Assembly (NCBI RefSeq): GCF_011075055.1
Contig: NC_058154.1
Coordinates: 2,232,001-2,296,000, forward strand
Origin: Mangifera indica
Taxonomy: Eukaryota > Streptophyta > Magnoliopsida > Sapindales > Anacardiaceae
Reading direction: 5' to 3'
Length of the DNA: 64,000 bases
The position numbers were made by a program, and so were the translations under genes. A model generated the notes under the pieces. The model was given only the letters and a program-made list of their open reading frames with translations. It was not told the DNA's origin and made no database searches. Positions 49,601 to 61,605 of this stretch are shown one piece after another (position 1 is the stretch's first letter; each line of letters begins with the position of its first letter).

Positions 49601-50320
49601 GCAATGCTTTCCCACTATATTTATAATATTGTTCTTTCAACACATTGATAGTTAGTTAGTGGTATTATGCCATGTGTTTCCATCAGTTAAATGGACTTGT
49701 GTGAAGACGTCTTTCGATGAATGGTTACCACATGAAATAAAGGATTGGGAAAGATGTGGATTCAATAATTATCAATGATCAAGTTTATTATTAGATCCGA
49801 TCGAAGGAATAAATGATCCAAACTTAGATTGAGGTTATATCTCATGGGCTCATGTGGATTGGGTTTGTCACATTTAAATTGATATTGATATATTATTTTA
49901 TTAAGCATATTAGTCACAATGATATCGATGGTATAGTATTCTTTCCATTGTAGGTGTACATCTGGACTTAAATGCATAGACTTTGACCGTGTATGACTCA
50001 TCCAAAGCATTTTGGACTTTATAGAGAGGTTCACTCAAACGATGACATGTTATCTTTATCTTCCATCTATTATCAGCATGACAAATTATTGGGAGTCCTG
50101 GGGTCTTGAGTCAAAATTAGAGTCGTTGATGATTATAAGATGTGTGGTACCCCAATAAGGCCCCGTTTTCAGTGATTGCTTCTCATTATATATTTTAGAG
50201 TATTTTGCCAGTGGACGTGATTTTGATTTTCATGCAAAAAACGCTTCCCACATGCGTTGCATCGAAGACATGGAAACATGGCGGCAATTCACATTCTTCA
50301 TGATTTTTCGTATTATACTT
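46655..50320 (+). pseudogene. DUF1985 + Ulp1/C48-like gene of MULE copy B, broken
   Basis: Counterpart of 21171-23890. It keeps the DUF1985 middle that copy A lost (46984-47220, KKSHFKLRYFASNKPTTYG), then PWGMLVWRMTVKSLDEAL near 47260 and the Ulp1 C-terminal pieces near 49600-50290. An intron-like stretch is interrupted by the foldback element at 48229. At the catalytic-Cys site it reads SDCFSLYILEY, so the Cys codon is present but the following Gly is lost in a 6-base deletion. Several stops remain. Confidence 0.72.
48229..49047. mobile_element. Foldback/MULE-type MITE, copy-B specific, 10-bp TSD
   Basis: An 819-bp element whose two ends are nearly perfect long inverted repeats (GCCAAACGACTATTTCC at left, its inverse at right; pairing can be followed for about 300 bp per arm). 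It is flanked by the direct repeat TATTATTAAT at 48219-48228 and 49048-49057. The copy-A site (22620s) has one TATTATTAAT and no insert. The centre is rich in GACGA/TCGTC blocks. It has no transposase and is non-autonomous. Confidence 0.9.
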
Positions 50321-50457
50321 AAACTTATGTATATTATGAAAAATTTGCATATTTATTTTGTATTGGTTGGTTGAGGTTTAGGCATGGGTTGATTAAATGT
50401 ATATCCTAAATTAATTTTTTATTTGCTTAATGTTTGGGTATAGTCGGGTTGATTGAT

Positions 50458-50460
<3 letters not shown>

Positions 50461-50524
<64 letters not shown>
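50461..50524. repeat. (AT)n microsatellite, 64 bp (copy B)
   Basis: A pure AT dinucleotide tract, nearly twice the copy-A tract at 24054-24087. Confidence 0.95.
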
Positions 50525-50528
<4 letters not shown>

Positions 50529-51009
50529 GTGTTGTATCATTGGTTTTGGTTTATACATGTAGGGAACTGTTGGAATTATAAAGGAAATGCTGCCGAAATT
50601 TTTTAAACCAATGTATAAATCAAATAGATGATGATTACTAAATAGTTTTGCCTTTATTGTTAGTTCACTTTGATGATTACGTTACAGGCTAAAAGTCATA
50701 ACCAAAGTTTTTGCAACTTATACATCTAAAATTTGCTTTTCATGCTCAAGTTGCATGCTTAAGTTTAATTCTAATAAAAATGAATCAGTATAGGGTAAGA
50801 AAATGAAAGAGGCAACCTAGCAATATTCGAAACCAATACCGACTATTTCCCTTCGTAGAGATAAATTTGCAATCATCCTCAAGACACTCAACATATACCA
50901 GATACAGAAGCAGTTGAACATTAAAAGAAAGCAAATACAAAAACAATATATCTAACCAATACAATATATCTAAGTTAATAATCTCGATTAAAATATCTGA
51001 TTTACATTA

Positions 51010-52214
51010 TCTTAAATTATATTCTTCATAACGAACCGATACCTGATGAAGATGTTGGAGCCTGCGGTAATGGATTTGTACAAACTAAACGTGTATGCCC
51101 TTTTTGATGACATCTACTGCATTCTACTTGGCATACTTCTTCCCTTTCAGACGGTCTCCTATTATGTTTAGAAGGACGATTAAACATCGATGTTCCATTT
51201 GTGGTGGATGAACTATATTGTAGGGTGCACCCATTCAGATGGATCGCCCAATGGTTCTACACTCTTCTTATAAATTGTTTTCCAATATTTAGTTGAGTAA
51301 TCCTTATTCACCCATGGATAACAATTTAAGAGGTTTTAAAATCTGGCAATTGCTGCGACGTGTATGCATTCTATTTTTGATAGTTTAAATTTCTTACAGC
51401 TGCATTATTTTATTACAAGATTGACTTTAGCGACTGGTCTGTCAGAACTATGCACTTCATATCTATCAACGGTTATTGGTTTGATAATCATATTGGCTAA
51501 TTTGCTGATATGACTAGCCAATTTTTCTTCAACCCACGAAGTCAGAGGATGAGTATAAGTATTTGCATGATCGCACAAATACTGAAATATTAGTAATTTA
51601 TGAATTCATACAAGCATCAAATTATCTGCACTTACAAATAATCATACCCACCATATTGCGACAAGTATAAAACCATTTTTGTAAAGTCGAACGTAGAAAT
51701 TCATGGAGTATCATCGCTGGCAATTTGCATGCGTGTCATGCCAAAGTATTAAACGACTCAATAATATTTGTAGTCATATTATTATATCGAATACCGAGAA
51801 AGTGAGCACGAGGCCACCATGCATAGTCAATTTCTTCCAAATAAGCTACTACAATGGGGTTTTCAGTTTTAATTATATGCAAAGCCTCCTCAAAATAATA
51901 CTTCTATATATTTTGTTTGTTTGTGCCGACTATGCATATTCCCCTTTATATGATGATTACACCTACCATGTTGTGCATTCGAAAACACTTCTCTCACGCA
52001 ACAAGTGATAACATGGTGCCTATCTGAGATGATTGCTAGATTTAAGAGATCCCCAATACATTTGTGTAATGCTTGGAGAAATAAGGTCTAAGTAATCGTT
52101 TCCCCCTTTCCTCCAACTCCAAAAGCTACTGGATAAATTTGATTGTTTCTATTTTTACCCACTGGAAAAAAAAAGTGTACCCTAATAATGACCTTTCAAG
52201 AACACCCCGTCAAT
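51010..52214 (-). pseudogene. MURA transposase pseudogene, C-terminal part (copy B)
   Basis: The 3' half of the MULE transposase relic: DDE domain remnants, SWIM-like region and a damaged CCHC knuckle near 51100. It is cut at 52214 by the hAT insertion and continues at 61606. Confidence 0.78.
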
Positions 52215-52575
52215 TAGGGTTAGATTCGAGCTGAACTAAGCTCAAACATAGGCAAACTTGGTATCAACTCGATAACTGTTCATTTGAGCCAGGCCACGGC
52301 TCGAGTTTGTCGAACGTAATGAAAATCTAACTCGTGTTCGAGTTCGTTGGCTCGCGAGCTATTCGTGAGCCTTTAACGAGCTTGGCTCGGAATGCATACC
52401 GAGTCAAGGTACTCGCGAGCCTATAAACGAGCTGAAATCGAATATGTTTCACAAGCTGAGATATCGAGCTAGGCTCGCTTATTCTTAATGAACCGAGCCA
52501 TCGAGCGAGCTATCGAGCCGAGCTATCGAGTGAGCTGTCGAGTCGAGCTATCGAGCGAGCTGTCGAGCCAAGCCT
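52215..52575. repeat. Left subterminal repeats of the hAT
   Basis: Clusters of CGAGCTATCGAGC/GAGCGAGCTGTCGAG-type short repeats, densest at 52480-52570. Subterminal motif clusters are typical transposase-binding regions of hAT elements; binding is inferred. Confidence 0.75.
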
Positions 52576-53456
52576 AACAAGCTTGTTCACAAGATCACAG
52601 TTTCAATTTCAAAATGTTATTTTCGTTTAAACATTGTTTAATACATTTTTATTATTTGTAAATCAATCTATTTATATATTTTGAGAGAGAAGAGAAAATA
52701 GTGAAGTGTGTTTCTTGAAAGATAACCCAAACGGAGAAGTAATGTAGAAAGGCAAATGGCTTCCAGGCTTCCTCTGCTTTTGATTTTCTTTACTTGTGAC
52801 TTTTACATGTAATGCCATTCGCTTCAGCGGTTAAGTTTTGACCCCTTTATACCTTTTCAAGTGTTTTCTTCTCAAAAACAGCTAGCCCCCCCACCAACCA
52901 CCAAGTAAAGAATCATAAACTGATGATGCATTCATTGGGTTCTAAAAACTGCCATTTAATCGCAATCTCTGAATAATTGTTATACAATAATTGTCAGCCT
53001 TATTATATTTATCACAAAATCAAAATTCATTCACTTAGATATCTATATTTATTTATATTTTTTATGTCATAATTTATGTCAATATAAAACACTGACAACA
53101 TATGTATCTTTGTACTTGTATAAATAATTTTTCTAGCAATAGTTAATAAATTTTTTATGTTCTAATCTTTTATTATTGACCTATAAAGATATATCATCCA
53201 GCAAAGAGTAATACTATTATTATGTAACTTTCAAATTTATAAATATATATAAAAATAAATAAATAAGATTTGATCTCTAAACTAGTTTTATTCAAGTTCA
53301 AAACAGAACAGAAAAACGTAAATATCCTCCCAAAGTTAAGCAGCATTAAAACTAAAATACCAACATACAAGAACCAAACCAGTCTAACATAATCAAACGC
53401 AACTATGAACTAGACCCAGCTTTTATCTAGGATTTATAAACCAATCTAAAGCTCTC

Positions 53457-53626
53457 TTACAATCCTTTTAGATATTTAGGGCTAGAATATCCGGACACCT
53501 GGAAAAACATTCCAGGAAGCAGCCACAAATCTTTAACCAACAATTCCAAATCCGTAATTCCTTCCTCAGTCGCAGAGCTAAGGACTTCCAAATGGATAGC
53601 GTCTGCAATCCTAATCAACAACCAAT
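53457..53626 (-). pseudogene. Captured terminal exon of an unidentified gene (inside hAT)
   Basis: After a TTGCAG acceptor at about 53627 comes an open frame reading DAIHLEVLSSATEEGITDLE and ending in GYSSPKYLKGL before a stop at 53457. Its acidic, gene-like composition differs from the AT-rich surroundings. I do not recognise the family. It could be a last exon of another captured host gene; it does not continue the neighbouring helicase, whose own stop is at 54371. Confidence 0.4.
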
Positions 53627-54370
53627 TAACAAGCATCATTAATTAGCACATACACTACAGACAAACAATTAAAAATTTAAAACACACTCCAATTTCCAAA
53701 ATAAATTTTCCATAGAAAAAAAGAGCTTGGTGGCACAACTCTTATCCACCTAGAGCTATGTAACGGTATGAAAATTGTGCTAAGGATAATTCAATATCAT
53801 CTTTTTGACAAGTAAAAGATAACGGGGCACTATGATTATAACCTGCTTTTCACCCTATAAATAGACAAATAAAGAAAATGAAAAAGACCATTGTCATTAC
53901 TTGAAAAAAAGGGTTGGAATCAAGAGCCCTGATTTATAATGCAATGCCAAATGTTATAGCACTCTATAAATGAAGTTGGAATAACCAAAGATTGCACCTG
54001 AAACCACAATTCATAATGTGTATATGGCATGCTAAGAATAATCTCAACTTTAGTGCTTGATTTCAATGGTCTAAATATTTTGTCATTACAGATGGTAAAA
54101 GAGAAGCTGCTGTTCCTAGCCCAAAGAAGATACAGTCTGATTCCGCAAAGCATAATATTAACTGATCTTAGTGATACTGCCAGAATATCATTTCAGCAAT
54201 TTTAGCACATCAAAAACCAATAAACTTTAAACATGCATATGTGACACAATATTTACCACATGACATTTAACAAAGCATCTTAACCACAAAGCTATAAATA
54301 ATTCGAAAGTCAATGGCTATTACTCACCACTTTTACCAACATGGCTACATGGCAAGATAATGCCATAAGT

Positions 54371-56388
54371 TACCGGCAGTATATTGCCTGATCAATATGT
54401 GGAGGAATTTGCTTAATTTCAGTTCCAAGTTCTTGCTCAATCCTATACCTGTTGAGGTGAAAAGGTTTACAAGTCAAACAAAGCAAATGAACGTGTTTGC
54501 TCGATAAAAAACACATATGCGTAGCAAAATATTTCACAAAACATGGTAGTGGATTCAAGGGAAAAAGAACCATACAAGTTAAAGTGGTCTTCGTCAGTAA
54601 TCAGATTCACAGCTAACCCAAGGTGTCCAAACCTTCCTGATCGACCAACCTGTAAGTAAGATAAACTTCCATTAGAATTATACAAGGAAACTAACTCCTT
54701 TAAAAAAGAAAATAAAAAAAAAGTGTCCAACATACTCTACTCTGTGCAGATATGTCTCAGAGTTCTTGGGAAAATCAAAGTTAATGACGACATTCACCGC
54801 TTGAATGTCTATACCTCTTGTAAACAGGTCTGCATCAAGCATTGGTAATCATTAGTATCTGATACACAATATTACAAGGTTTTCTTCAGTAAGGAAATTA
54901 AAACGATTCTCCAATCAACAGAGAAACTTCACCATTTGGAGCACATAAATAACTCTGTTAAAATATTATTTCATAATAATAGATAAAAAATACCTTCACT
55001 TTATTTTAAGCTTAAGATTAGTTTTTGTAAAAATTTATGTTTCTGAAAATCTTGTAATTCAGATACAGCACCAAATACATTATTTCTCTGTTTTCTTCTA
55101 TATAAACATAAAACAAGATGAGCAAAATCTAACATCCTTAAAAGCCTCAAACAACAAATTCAACAGATCCTCATATTTAGAATAAATAAATAAATAGGAG
55201 AGATAACTACATAATCATACTAATCTTGATGAATCCCTTATGTTAAAAGAACAAGCACTGATAACATACCAGTACAAACAAGATTCTTGCATGCACCGTT
55301 GCGGAAGTCATGAAAGACTCTATTGCGATGGTCTTGCAGCATCTTTGCATGAATGTAAAAACAACAGTAGCCAAGTTCTGTAATTTTCTTTGCCAACAGT
55401 TCAACTCGATTCACCAAATTGCAAAAAATGATTGACTGATTTATTTGCAGGACCAGACAGACAAGTTACAATATCATGTTGTATCTCACATTTGAAAAAG
55501 TAAGAGATGAAAGAATATGTAATTGGATTTAGCTCACACCTTAGAGAAAAGAGTGTTTAGGCAGTGGACTTTCTGCCTTTCTTCAACAAAAGCATAATAT
55601 TGAGTGATACCCTTGAGAGTAAGCTCATCCATAAGATTAATAACATATGGTTTTTGCAGGCATCTATCTTTAAAGTCCTTCACAGTGACTGGAAATATGG
55701 CTGAGAACATCAAAATTTGACGCTTTGCAGGCAGAAAACGATTGAGCTGCTCCACTGAAGGTTGAAACTCAGGCGACAAAAGCTTATCAGCCTGCAAAGC
55801 AATCCATTGCAATATTAGATTGTTGCATTCCATAAAGTTGAAATATAGAAAACAGCAATAGCTAAAATGCACAAGGAATACTTTTATTTCCAAATTATAA
55901 AAATTCTCATGAACCAGGAATTTAGCTTAGATTAAGAGGAAAAGGCATGTCCGTAAAACTTAATTCTTTCAACAGGAAAAGAAAAAACACCAAAATATTT
56001 GCTTTTATTTCACTAGAAAATTTTTCAGTTCCTCATTCTTCGAAATGCTAGTCCTCTCGTGTAAAATGCGAAAAAAGATTAAACTTATTTGTCATAAAAC
56101 TGACACTCCACCCATCAAAAGATCAGATATAATTTAATCAAACATCTACCTCATCCATTACAAGCATTGAACAATATTTCAAAATGCAAACACCATTTTT
56201 GGCAAGATCAAGAATTCTTCCTGGAGTACCAACAAGCAAGTGAACTGGTTGATACAATCGCATGATATCATCCTTAAGACTGGTACCACCCGTGGTAACC
56301 ATGACTTGGATTTTCAAATGCTTTCTGAGCTCCTTACAGACTTGTGATGTCTGAAGAGCCAACTCTAGTGTTGGAACAAGGATAACAA
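54371..56388 (-). pseudogene. Captured C-terminal two thirds of a DDX6/DHH1-type DEAD-box RNA helicase (RH6/8/12-like)
   Basis: Six exons with introns retained: 56150-56388, 55540-55791, about 55270-55450, 54741-54829, 54576-54649, 54371-54448. They cover motif Ia to the natural C-terminus (HIDQAIYC). Family motifs seen: [12 protein letters not shown] at the exon end with AD on the next, then [23 protein letters not shown] and HRVGRSGR. Arabidopsis RH6/RH8/RH12 of this type act in mRNA decay bodies. Damage at key sites: PTRELA reads PTLELA, SAT reads SAI, and exon 55270-55450 has lost a clear AG acceptor. The N-terminal Q motif and Walker A are absent. Retained introns show DNA-level capture, not retroposition. 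Confidence 0.9.
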
Positions 56389-56566
56389 CTGCACAAAAAA
56401 AATCAGAAGAAAAGAGTTAAAACACAAAAGAACATTGAAAACACCAAACTTTTCATCTTTTTTTTATTTCAATAACACAATTAATGTTTTTTCTTAAGCA
56501 ACTCAAGTGGAGAATCAAGTTCACAGGTTTTCCAAACAAGACAATTATTTGACTCCAAAAACTTGC

Positions 56567-56700
56567 CTCATGACGAACAATCGGATGCAAAGAAAAATCA
56601 TTCAAAACTGCTTCCAAAGCAGGGATAGCTTCAGCATCTTGCATTTGACCCAAAGCAAATGCAGCCTCATGCGCCAACAAATTTGAAGAATCCCTTGTAG
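56567..56700 (-). pseudogene. Captured HEAT-repeat fragment of deoxyhypusine hydroxylase
   Basis: One exon reading [20 protein letters not shown], then [16 protein letters not shown], then SLHPIVRHE, followed by a GC-type donor (GCAAGT). This HEAT-like repeat with its HE metal-binding pair is characteristic of DOHH, which completes the hypusine modification of eIF5A. Only about 45 residues of the roughly 300-residue enzyme are present. The fragment sits directly upstream of the helicase piece on the same strand. Confidence 0.85.
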
Positions 56701-57075
56701 CTGCAACCCAGCGAAAAAGAATGCGTTGGCCATGTTGTGAATGAACCCAGCTAGCAGTGCTGTGATTGCCGTATATGGGTCAGTTATGAACCCCAAGGAG
56801 CCTGTTTCACAATCAGCTTATGGTTGAGGCAGAACGGGATTCCCGAATTCAAGTTCAAAGAAAGTTTTCGCCAGTAAATATTTCTTTCCTACCCAAACTT
56901 TAATAACATAAAAATTTCTTTCCACATATAAAATTTTTTTGATTTTACCCTAACTCATATAAGATTAAGAATTCAGGGAAAGATAGGGATCACCTGAAAT
57001 ATATTTGTTGCTGATTTCACAGCCATTTCTGGAATAAATAATGAGCAAGTTAACCATGCCCATGAAAGAAGCTTC
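56701..57075 (-). pseudogene. Captured exon pair of an unidentified membrane-type gene (inside hAT)
   Basis: Exons 56994-57075 and 56701-56801 join in phase (AG acceptors TTTCAG and AACAG, donor GTGATC) to read [20 protein letters not shown] then [14 protein letters not shown]. The second exon is hydrophobic and looks like a membrane span. The parent gene is not recognised. The second exon abuts the deoxyhypusine hydroxylase piece at a GCAG/CTACAAGG junction, possibly a fusion point. Confidence 0.45.
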
Positions 57076-57374
57076 CTGAAATCAACAGAGAATAAGCTTT
57101 CTGGTAAGGGGTAACTGAACAATTTTTATTAGCAAATTGGTTGACAGAGTGACCGATGAACAAAAGGAATTTGATGGAAAAAAGAATTACCACTCTAAAT
57201 CATGGCATAAAGCAAAAAATTCACCTTCATCAATGAATGTAAGAGATCCACTCTATATCTTTATTTATCTGGCAAGATAACCTCAGCAATCTCGTTTTCA
57301 ACTTCAATCTTCAAGAAATTAAAAATTAATGAAAGCTATTAATCATGCTGCCAACAGTTAAATGAAAAATCAAT

Positions 57375-59982
57375 TTAAAGATCATACAGTTGCGATAAGT
57401 TATTGACGACCTCATCTTGTTTCTTCATATTATAACGTGTTCTCATCCAATCAGCTCCACACATAAGCATATTGACTGTTTCTAGCGATAGAGCTGACCT
57501 GTACATGTCAATTACTCTACTACAAGCACTAAATGCGCTCTCCGAAGCCACTGTTGTAATAGGAATTGCAAAGATATCGACTGCCATTTGTGAAAGCACT
57601 TTATACTTATATTGATTGTCTCTCCACCAGTGAAGCACATTAAAGTCGCCTGAGTTAACATCATCATCAGGTATCTCAACACAACGTTCATCCAGATACA
57701 TTTCTAACTAAGACTTCTTGGTTTCTTCTAAGTATGTTTTCTCCTTATGATCCTTCAAACGCATCCAACTATATCCAGGACGATAATGTCTAGTCTTTGA
57801 ATATTGAGAGCTTGATGATTTACCTACAAATTAAATGTTAGAACTTATGATATGTTATAAAGTTTCATTTAATGACAATGATCTAATGTACCTGATGTAT
57901 TTGATGGTGCTTGTTGGGTCTTTGGCTGATGTTGTGGATGTGCAAATACAATTGATGAATTTCCTGATGACAACATGTCAACGTATTCTTCGTATAATTT
58001 TTCTAACGCCCTTTTGACATTTTCTATCTCCACAAGGGCATTTTCTTCACCATATAAAGTGGGAAATGCCAAAGTAATCATAAGAAACTTTATCCTGAAA
58101 TCATGACAAGCAAACTAATTAGTTAGAAACATGTTCTTTATAAACATATATATTATAATAAACCCAATCAATTGTAAATTAATTACCTGAGATCCATGAT
58201 GCTAGCAATCGCCATAAGGAAATTCACCTCATCCCAATATTTGTCAAATTTTTCTGACATTGCTTGCACCATCATTGATATAGAATAATCTTCATCAAAT
58301 TCTCGCTCTTTAAAGACCTCTTTTATCCTAAACACTTCTTGAAAATACCTATTTGCAGTTGTATACTGTGACCTAGAAATTAATTTTGTTATATCATCAA
58401 ATATTTCTAAAAAGTCACAGACGACCTCCAATCTCTCCCACTCTTCCCTTGTCGGGCAATATATATAGCTTGACTCAACAAACATAAACCGAAGAAAGAC
58501 CTCTCTGAACTATAGTGCTGTCATTAGCATTTTGTATGTACTATTCCATCATGTAGCACTATCCAAAACTAGCTTCCTCTCTTTTATTCCACACTGCATA
58601 ACAATTTTTGCAAAATTTTTTTGTCTTGCCTCACTAGCTTTTATAAACTTCACACTTTCCTGAATATTGTCTATGAAGGGTTTAATCAGGGCCACCCCAT
58701 CTTGAACTAACAAATTTACAATATGGGCAGTGTACCTAACATGGAAAAGTTTTCCATTATAAAACAAAGGTATCTGTTTTTGAAAATCTTCCTGCAATCT
58801 TCTAACACAACTATCATTTGCAGTAGCATTGTCTACTGTGACAGTTTCCACCTACAAACAAAATTAATGAATATTAATGAAATGATATGCGATAAAATTA
58901 TATGTGTTTTGATAAACAATTTGCAAATTTGATTTTACCTTATTTTCAATCTCCCAACCTTTAAGACAGTCAAAAATTACTGCTGCAATGTCTATTCCTC
59001 TCCTAAGTGGAGGTAGGTGCACAAAATTTATAATTTGTTTATTTAAGACTGCGACTGGTCTACCCAATGTGCCGTGAGTACCATATACTCAATATTTTGA
59101 TGATTTGACTTCCAAAGATCAGTAGTAGTACTAATCTTTCTAGTCTCCTCAAAAGTCTTCTTCAATCTCTCACACTCTGCTTGATAAACCCTAAAGCAAT
59201 AAGCTTTTACTTGTTTTCTTCCAACTTTTTTCATAAAGAGGTTGTAGAACGTGACAAAAATTAATGAAGTTGGGGTGCTCGACAAAATTAAACGACAATT
59301 CAAATATCATAACCATGTGGGCTAAAGCCTCTCGAACTTGAAACACCAACACCATAATCATTGCATTAGTTAATACAATTAATTTCATAACAATTTTATA
59401 GTAATAATATACGTTAATAATTGAACTCAAACTGACCTTGGGATGCTCATAATTAGTCTTTGTTTTCACCATAGTTGGAGTAGGTACCCCTAAGGTTGAA
59501 CACTCAAAACCCAAAATAGTTTGTCCCCCTATGACTGAGTCTTTCCCCATTGCTTTCTTATTTTCAACACATTGACCTATATGTCGTGTCAAATGGAAAG
59601 TAGCCTTGGTCTTTTGCAATTTCAGCTTTTTCTAGCAATACTTGCAAACTACATATGTAGCATCGCCAATAGTAACAAACATATCTTCTAGATAACACTC
59701 CCAAACAGCTGATATTTTCCACCTCTTAGTAGATGGAATAACAGAAGGTGGTGCTTCCGTTTGGCTTTCAGGACGTTCAGCTGCTTCAGCTTCTTCACTT
59801 GAAACTAAGACATCAAAATCTCCTATTGCAGCCAAATCAATATCCATATCATCAATAGGTGCTTCAATTTGCACTGATTTTCTCTTAATGAATGCACATA
59901 TAAAAGGAGCCATCATGCTTGTAGTAGATACTTGCGATGAAGCTCGACTTGTTTCAGATGGTTCTACTCTTCTTGACGTCAT
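57375..59982 (-). pseudogene. hAT transposase pseudogene (BED finger to hATC domain)
   Basis: Read leftward: acidic N-terminus from the ATG at 59982, BED-type finger near 59720-59580 (SAVWECYLEDM, CKYC, then HIGQC), RNase-H-like core pieces near 59300-58550 (TTDLWKSNHQNIEYMVLTAHW, VTVDNATANDSCVRRL, FHVRYTAHIVNLLVQDG) and the C-terminal hATC dimerisation domain at 57400-57690 (LHWWRDNQYKYKVLSQMAVD, IPITTVASESAFSACSRV). This is the RICESLEEPER/Ac-like plant type. It has introns near 58870-58940 and 58082-58194. Stops fall inside the BED finger, at the conserved Trp near 58553, near 58510 and at 57707, and frames shift near 59232 and 59050. It is not functional as it stands. Confidence 0.9.
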
Positions 59983-61309
59983 ATTCTACATCACAATCAC
60001 ATGCCAATAGTTAGATACAATTTAAATAAAAATTTAAAAACACGACCCAGTTAGATACATGAACATAATTCCAGTAACAGCACAAGCTAAAAGAAATAAT
60101 CATAATTCCAGTTTAAGCAGTGAACACTTTAATTCTTCCTAGGATACAGAACATAGAGAATAAAGATATATTACTAGTTTAAATGAGACAAAGGATTAGA
60201 ACAGTTCAGTATTAAATTAGGTCTCACACAAATTAAATTGATCAATCCTATAGTTTCACGGATCATATCACCACACAGTATTGAGATAGGAGGTTAACCA
60301 AATTAAGAGAGATAGAGCATGGAAGTAGCCTTTTTTTTTTTTGAAGCAGTATCCAGAATCATACTTCGTCAAATTAGTCAAATTTGGTATCCAACAACGG
60401 GTAATCAAACAGCAAAAAAAACTAGAAGCAAACATAATTGATTTAACATGGATAAAAGAAAACAAAAAAAAAAAAATGATACAACTTCAAAAAAAATTAC
60501 AGCCTGCATTTAACCTCCACAGAGAGTGAAATGATTAGATTTCTCTTCAAACACAAAGACTTTAGAATATAGACCTAAACAAAGTACACTAACTTACGAT
60601 GGATCTTTAATGATGCATGACACAACATAACAACCACAACAAATTTGAACATGTAGCAAATAAGATTACAATGATATCATAAGACCCTTCAGTAGTAGAT
60701 TATAACAAATTGGATCTACTTCAGGAATCAAATTATACATGAACATCAAATTGAACGCAAACAGTAACACCAACAAGTAGATCTACACATTGAACGCAAA
60801 TCCATATACTAAACATTGTGAACAAATTATCAAAGATCATGAAACATTAAAACACCACAACTGAAAAAAAACTTAGATCTACTCAACTAAAAAATTAAAA
60901 ACCCCCATTTTAGAAACTCTAATTCCAAAATTAGGGTTCAATCAATTTAAGGCAAAAATTAAAAAATTAAAAGTGAAAAAAATGGAAAAACACAAACCTG
61001 AAATATATTTGTGTCATCCATATTACCGTCGTCGTCAAACTTCTCGCCATAAAACTCCCGATTGCTAGAATCTTCTATTGGCACATCAGAAGACTTGAAC
61101 AGAAACGCTTGAGAAACCTCTATCGACAAAACTGAAAAATAGCTATAGGTCGAAACTTCAGATGGTGGAGGGTTGTACTTTAGTTTGGAACTAGAACTGG
61201 AGCTTAGAGTTTGGAGGAGGAGAGTTTTTACGCAACTGGAAAAATAAACAAGGTTAAAGGGAATGAACTTCTTATTTAACCAAAAATGGTACTGTTTTTG
61301 TTAAATAAG
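59983..61309. other. 5' region of the hAT transposase gene
   Basis: AT-rich leader of the minus-strand transposase. One possible 5' exon lies near 60995-61210, preceded leftward by a donor-like site. No other gene was recognised. Confidence 0.45.
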
Positions 61310-61605
61310 AATCGGCTCGCGAGCCGGGTCAAGCTGTTTAGCTCACGAGCCATAACGAGCCAGTGGCTCGAAAGCCATAACGAACTAGTGGCTTACGATC
61401 CATAACGAGCCAGAGGCTCACTATCCATAACAAGCTAGTGGCTCGCGAGCCATAGCGAGCTGCTTGTTTTCAGCTCGTATTTAGGCTCGAGCTCAGTTCC
61501 TCTGAAACTTGAAGCTTGAGCTCAGGTTCAGGCTCGTTAATACCTGGCTCGTTCAAGCTGAGCTCAATTTCGAGCTCAAGCCGACTCAGCTCAAATCTAG
61601 CCCTA
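61310..61605. repeat. Right subterminal repeats of the hAT
   Basis: Tandem-like CATAACGAGCCAGTGGCTCG units at 61345-61460, followed by AGCTC-rich sequence up to the terminal inverted repeat. Confidence 0.75.

Larger units (their letters stand above)
52215..61605. mobile_element. hAT-superfamily transposon carrying host gene fragments
   Basis: A 9391-bp element with termini TAGGGTTAGATTCGAGCTGA (left) and, inverted at right, TAGGGCTAGATTTGAGCTGA. It is flanked by 8-bp repeats CCGTCAAT (52207-52214) and CTGTTAAT (61606-61613). The empty copy-A site reads CTGTCAAT once. 8-bp duplications and short TAGGG-type termini are hAT hallmarks. Subterminal GAGC-rich repeats lie at both ends. Inside are a BED-finger/hATC transposase pseudogene at right and captured plant exons at left, all on the minus strand. 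Transposase stops make it non-autonomous now. Confidence 0.93.

Noticed and set aside
53457..53626. Assigning the captured terminal exon to the DEAD-box helicase
   Set aside because: The helicase already ends at its natural C-terminus and stop at 54371.
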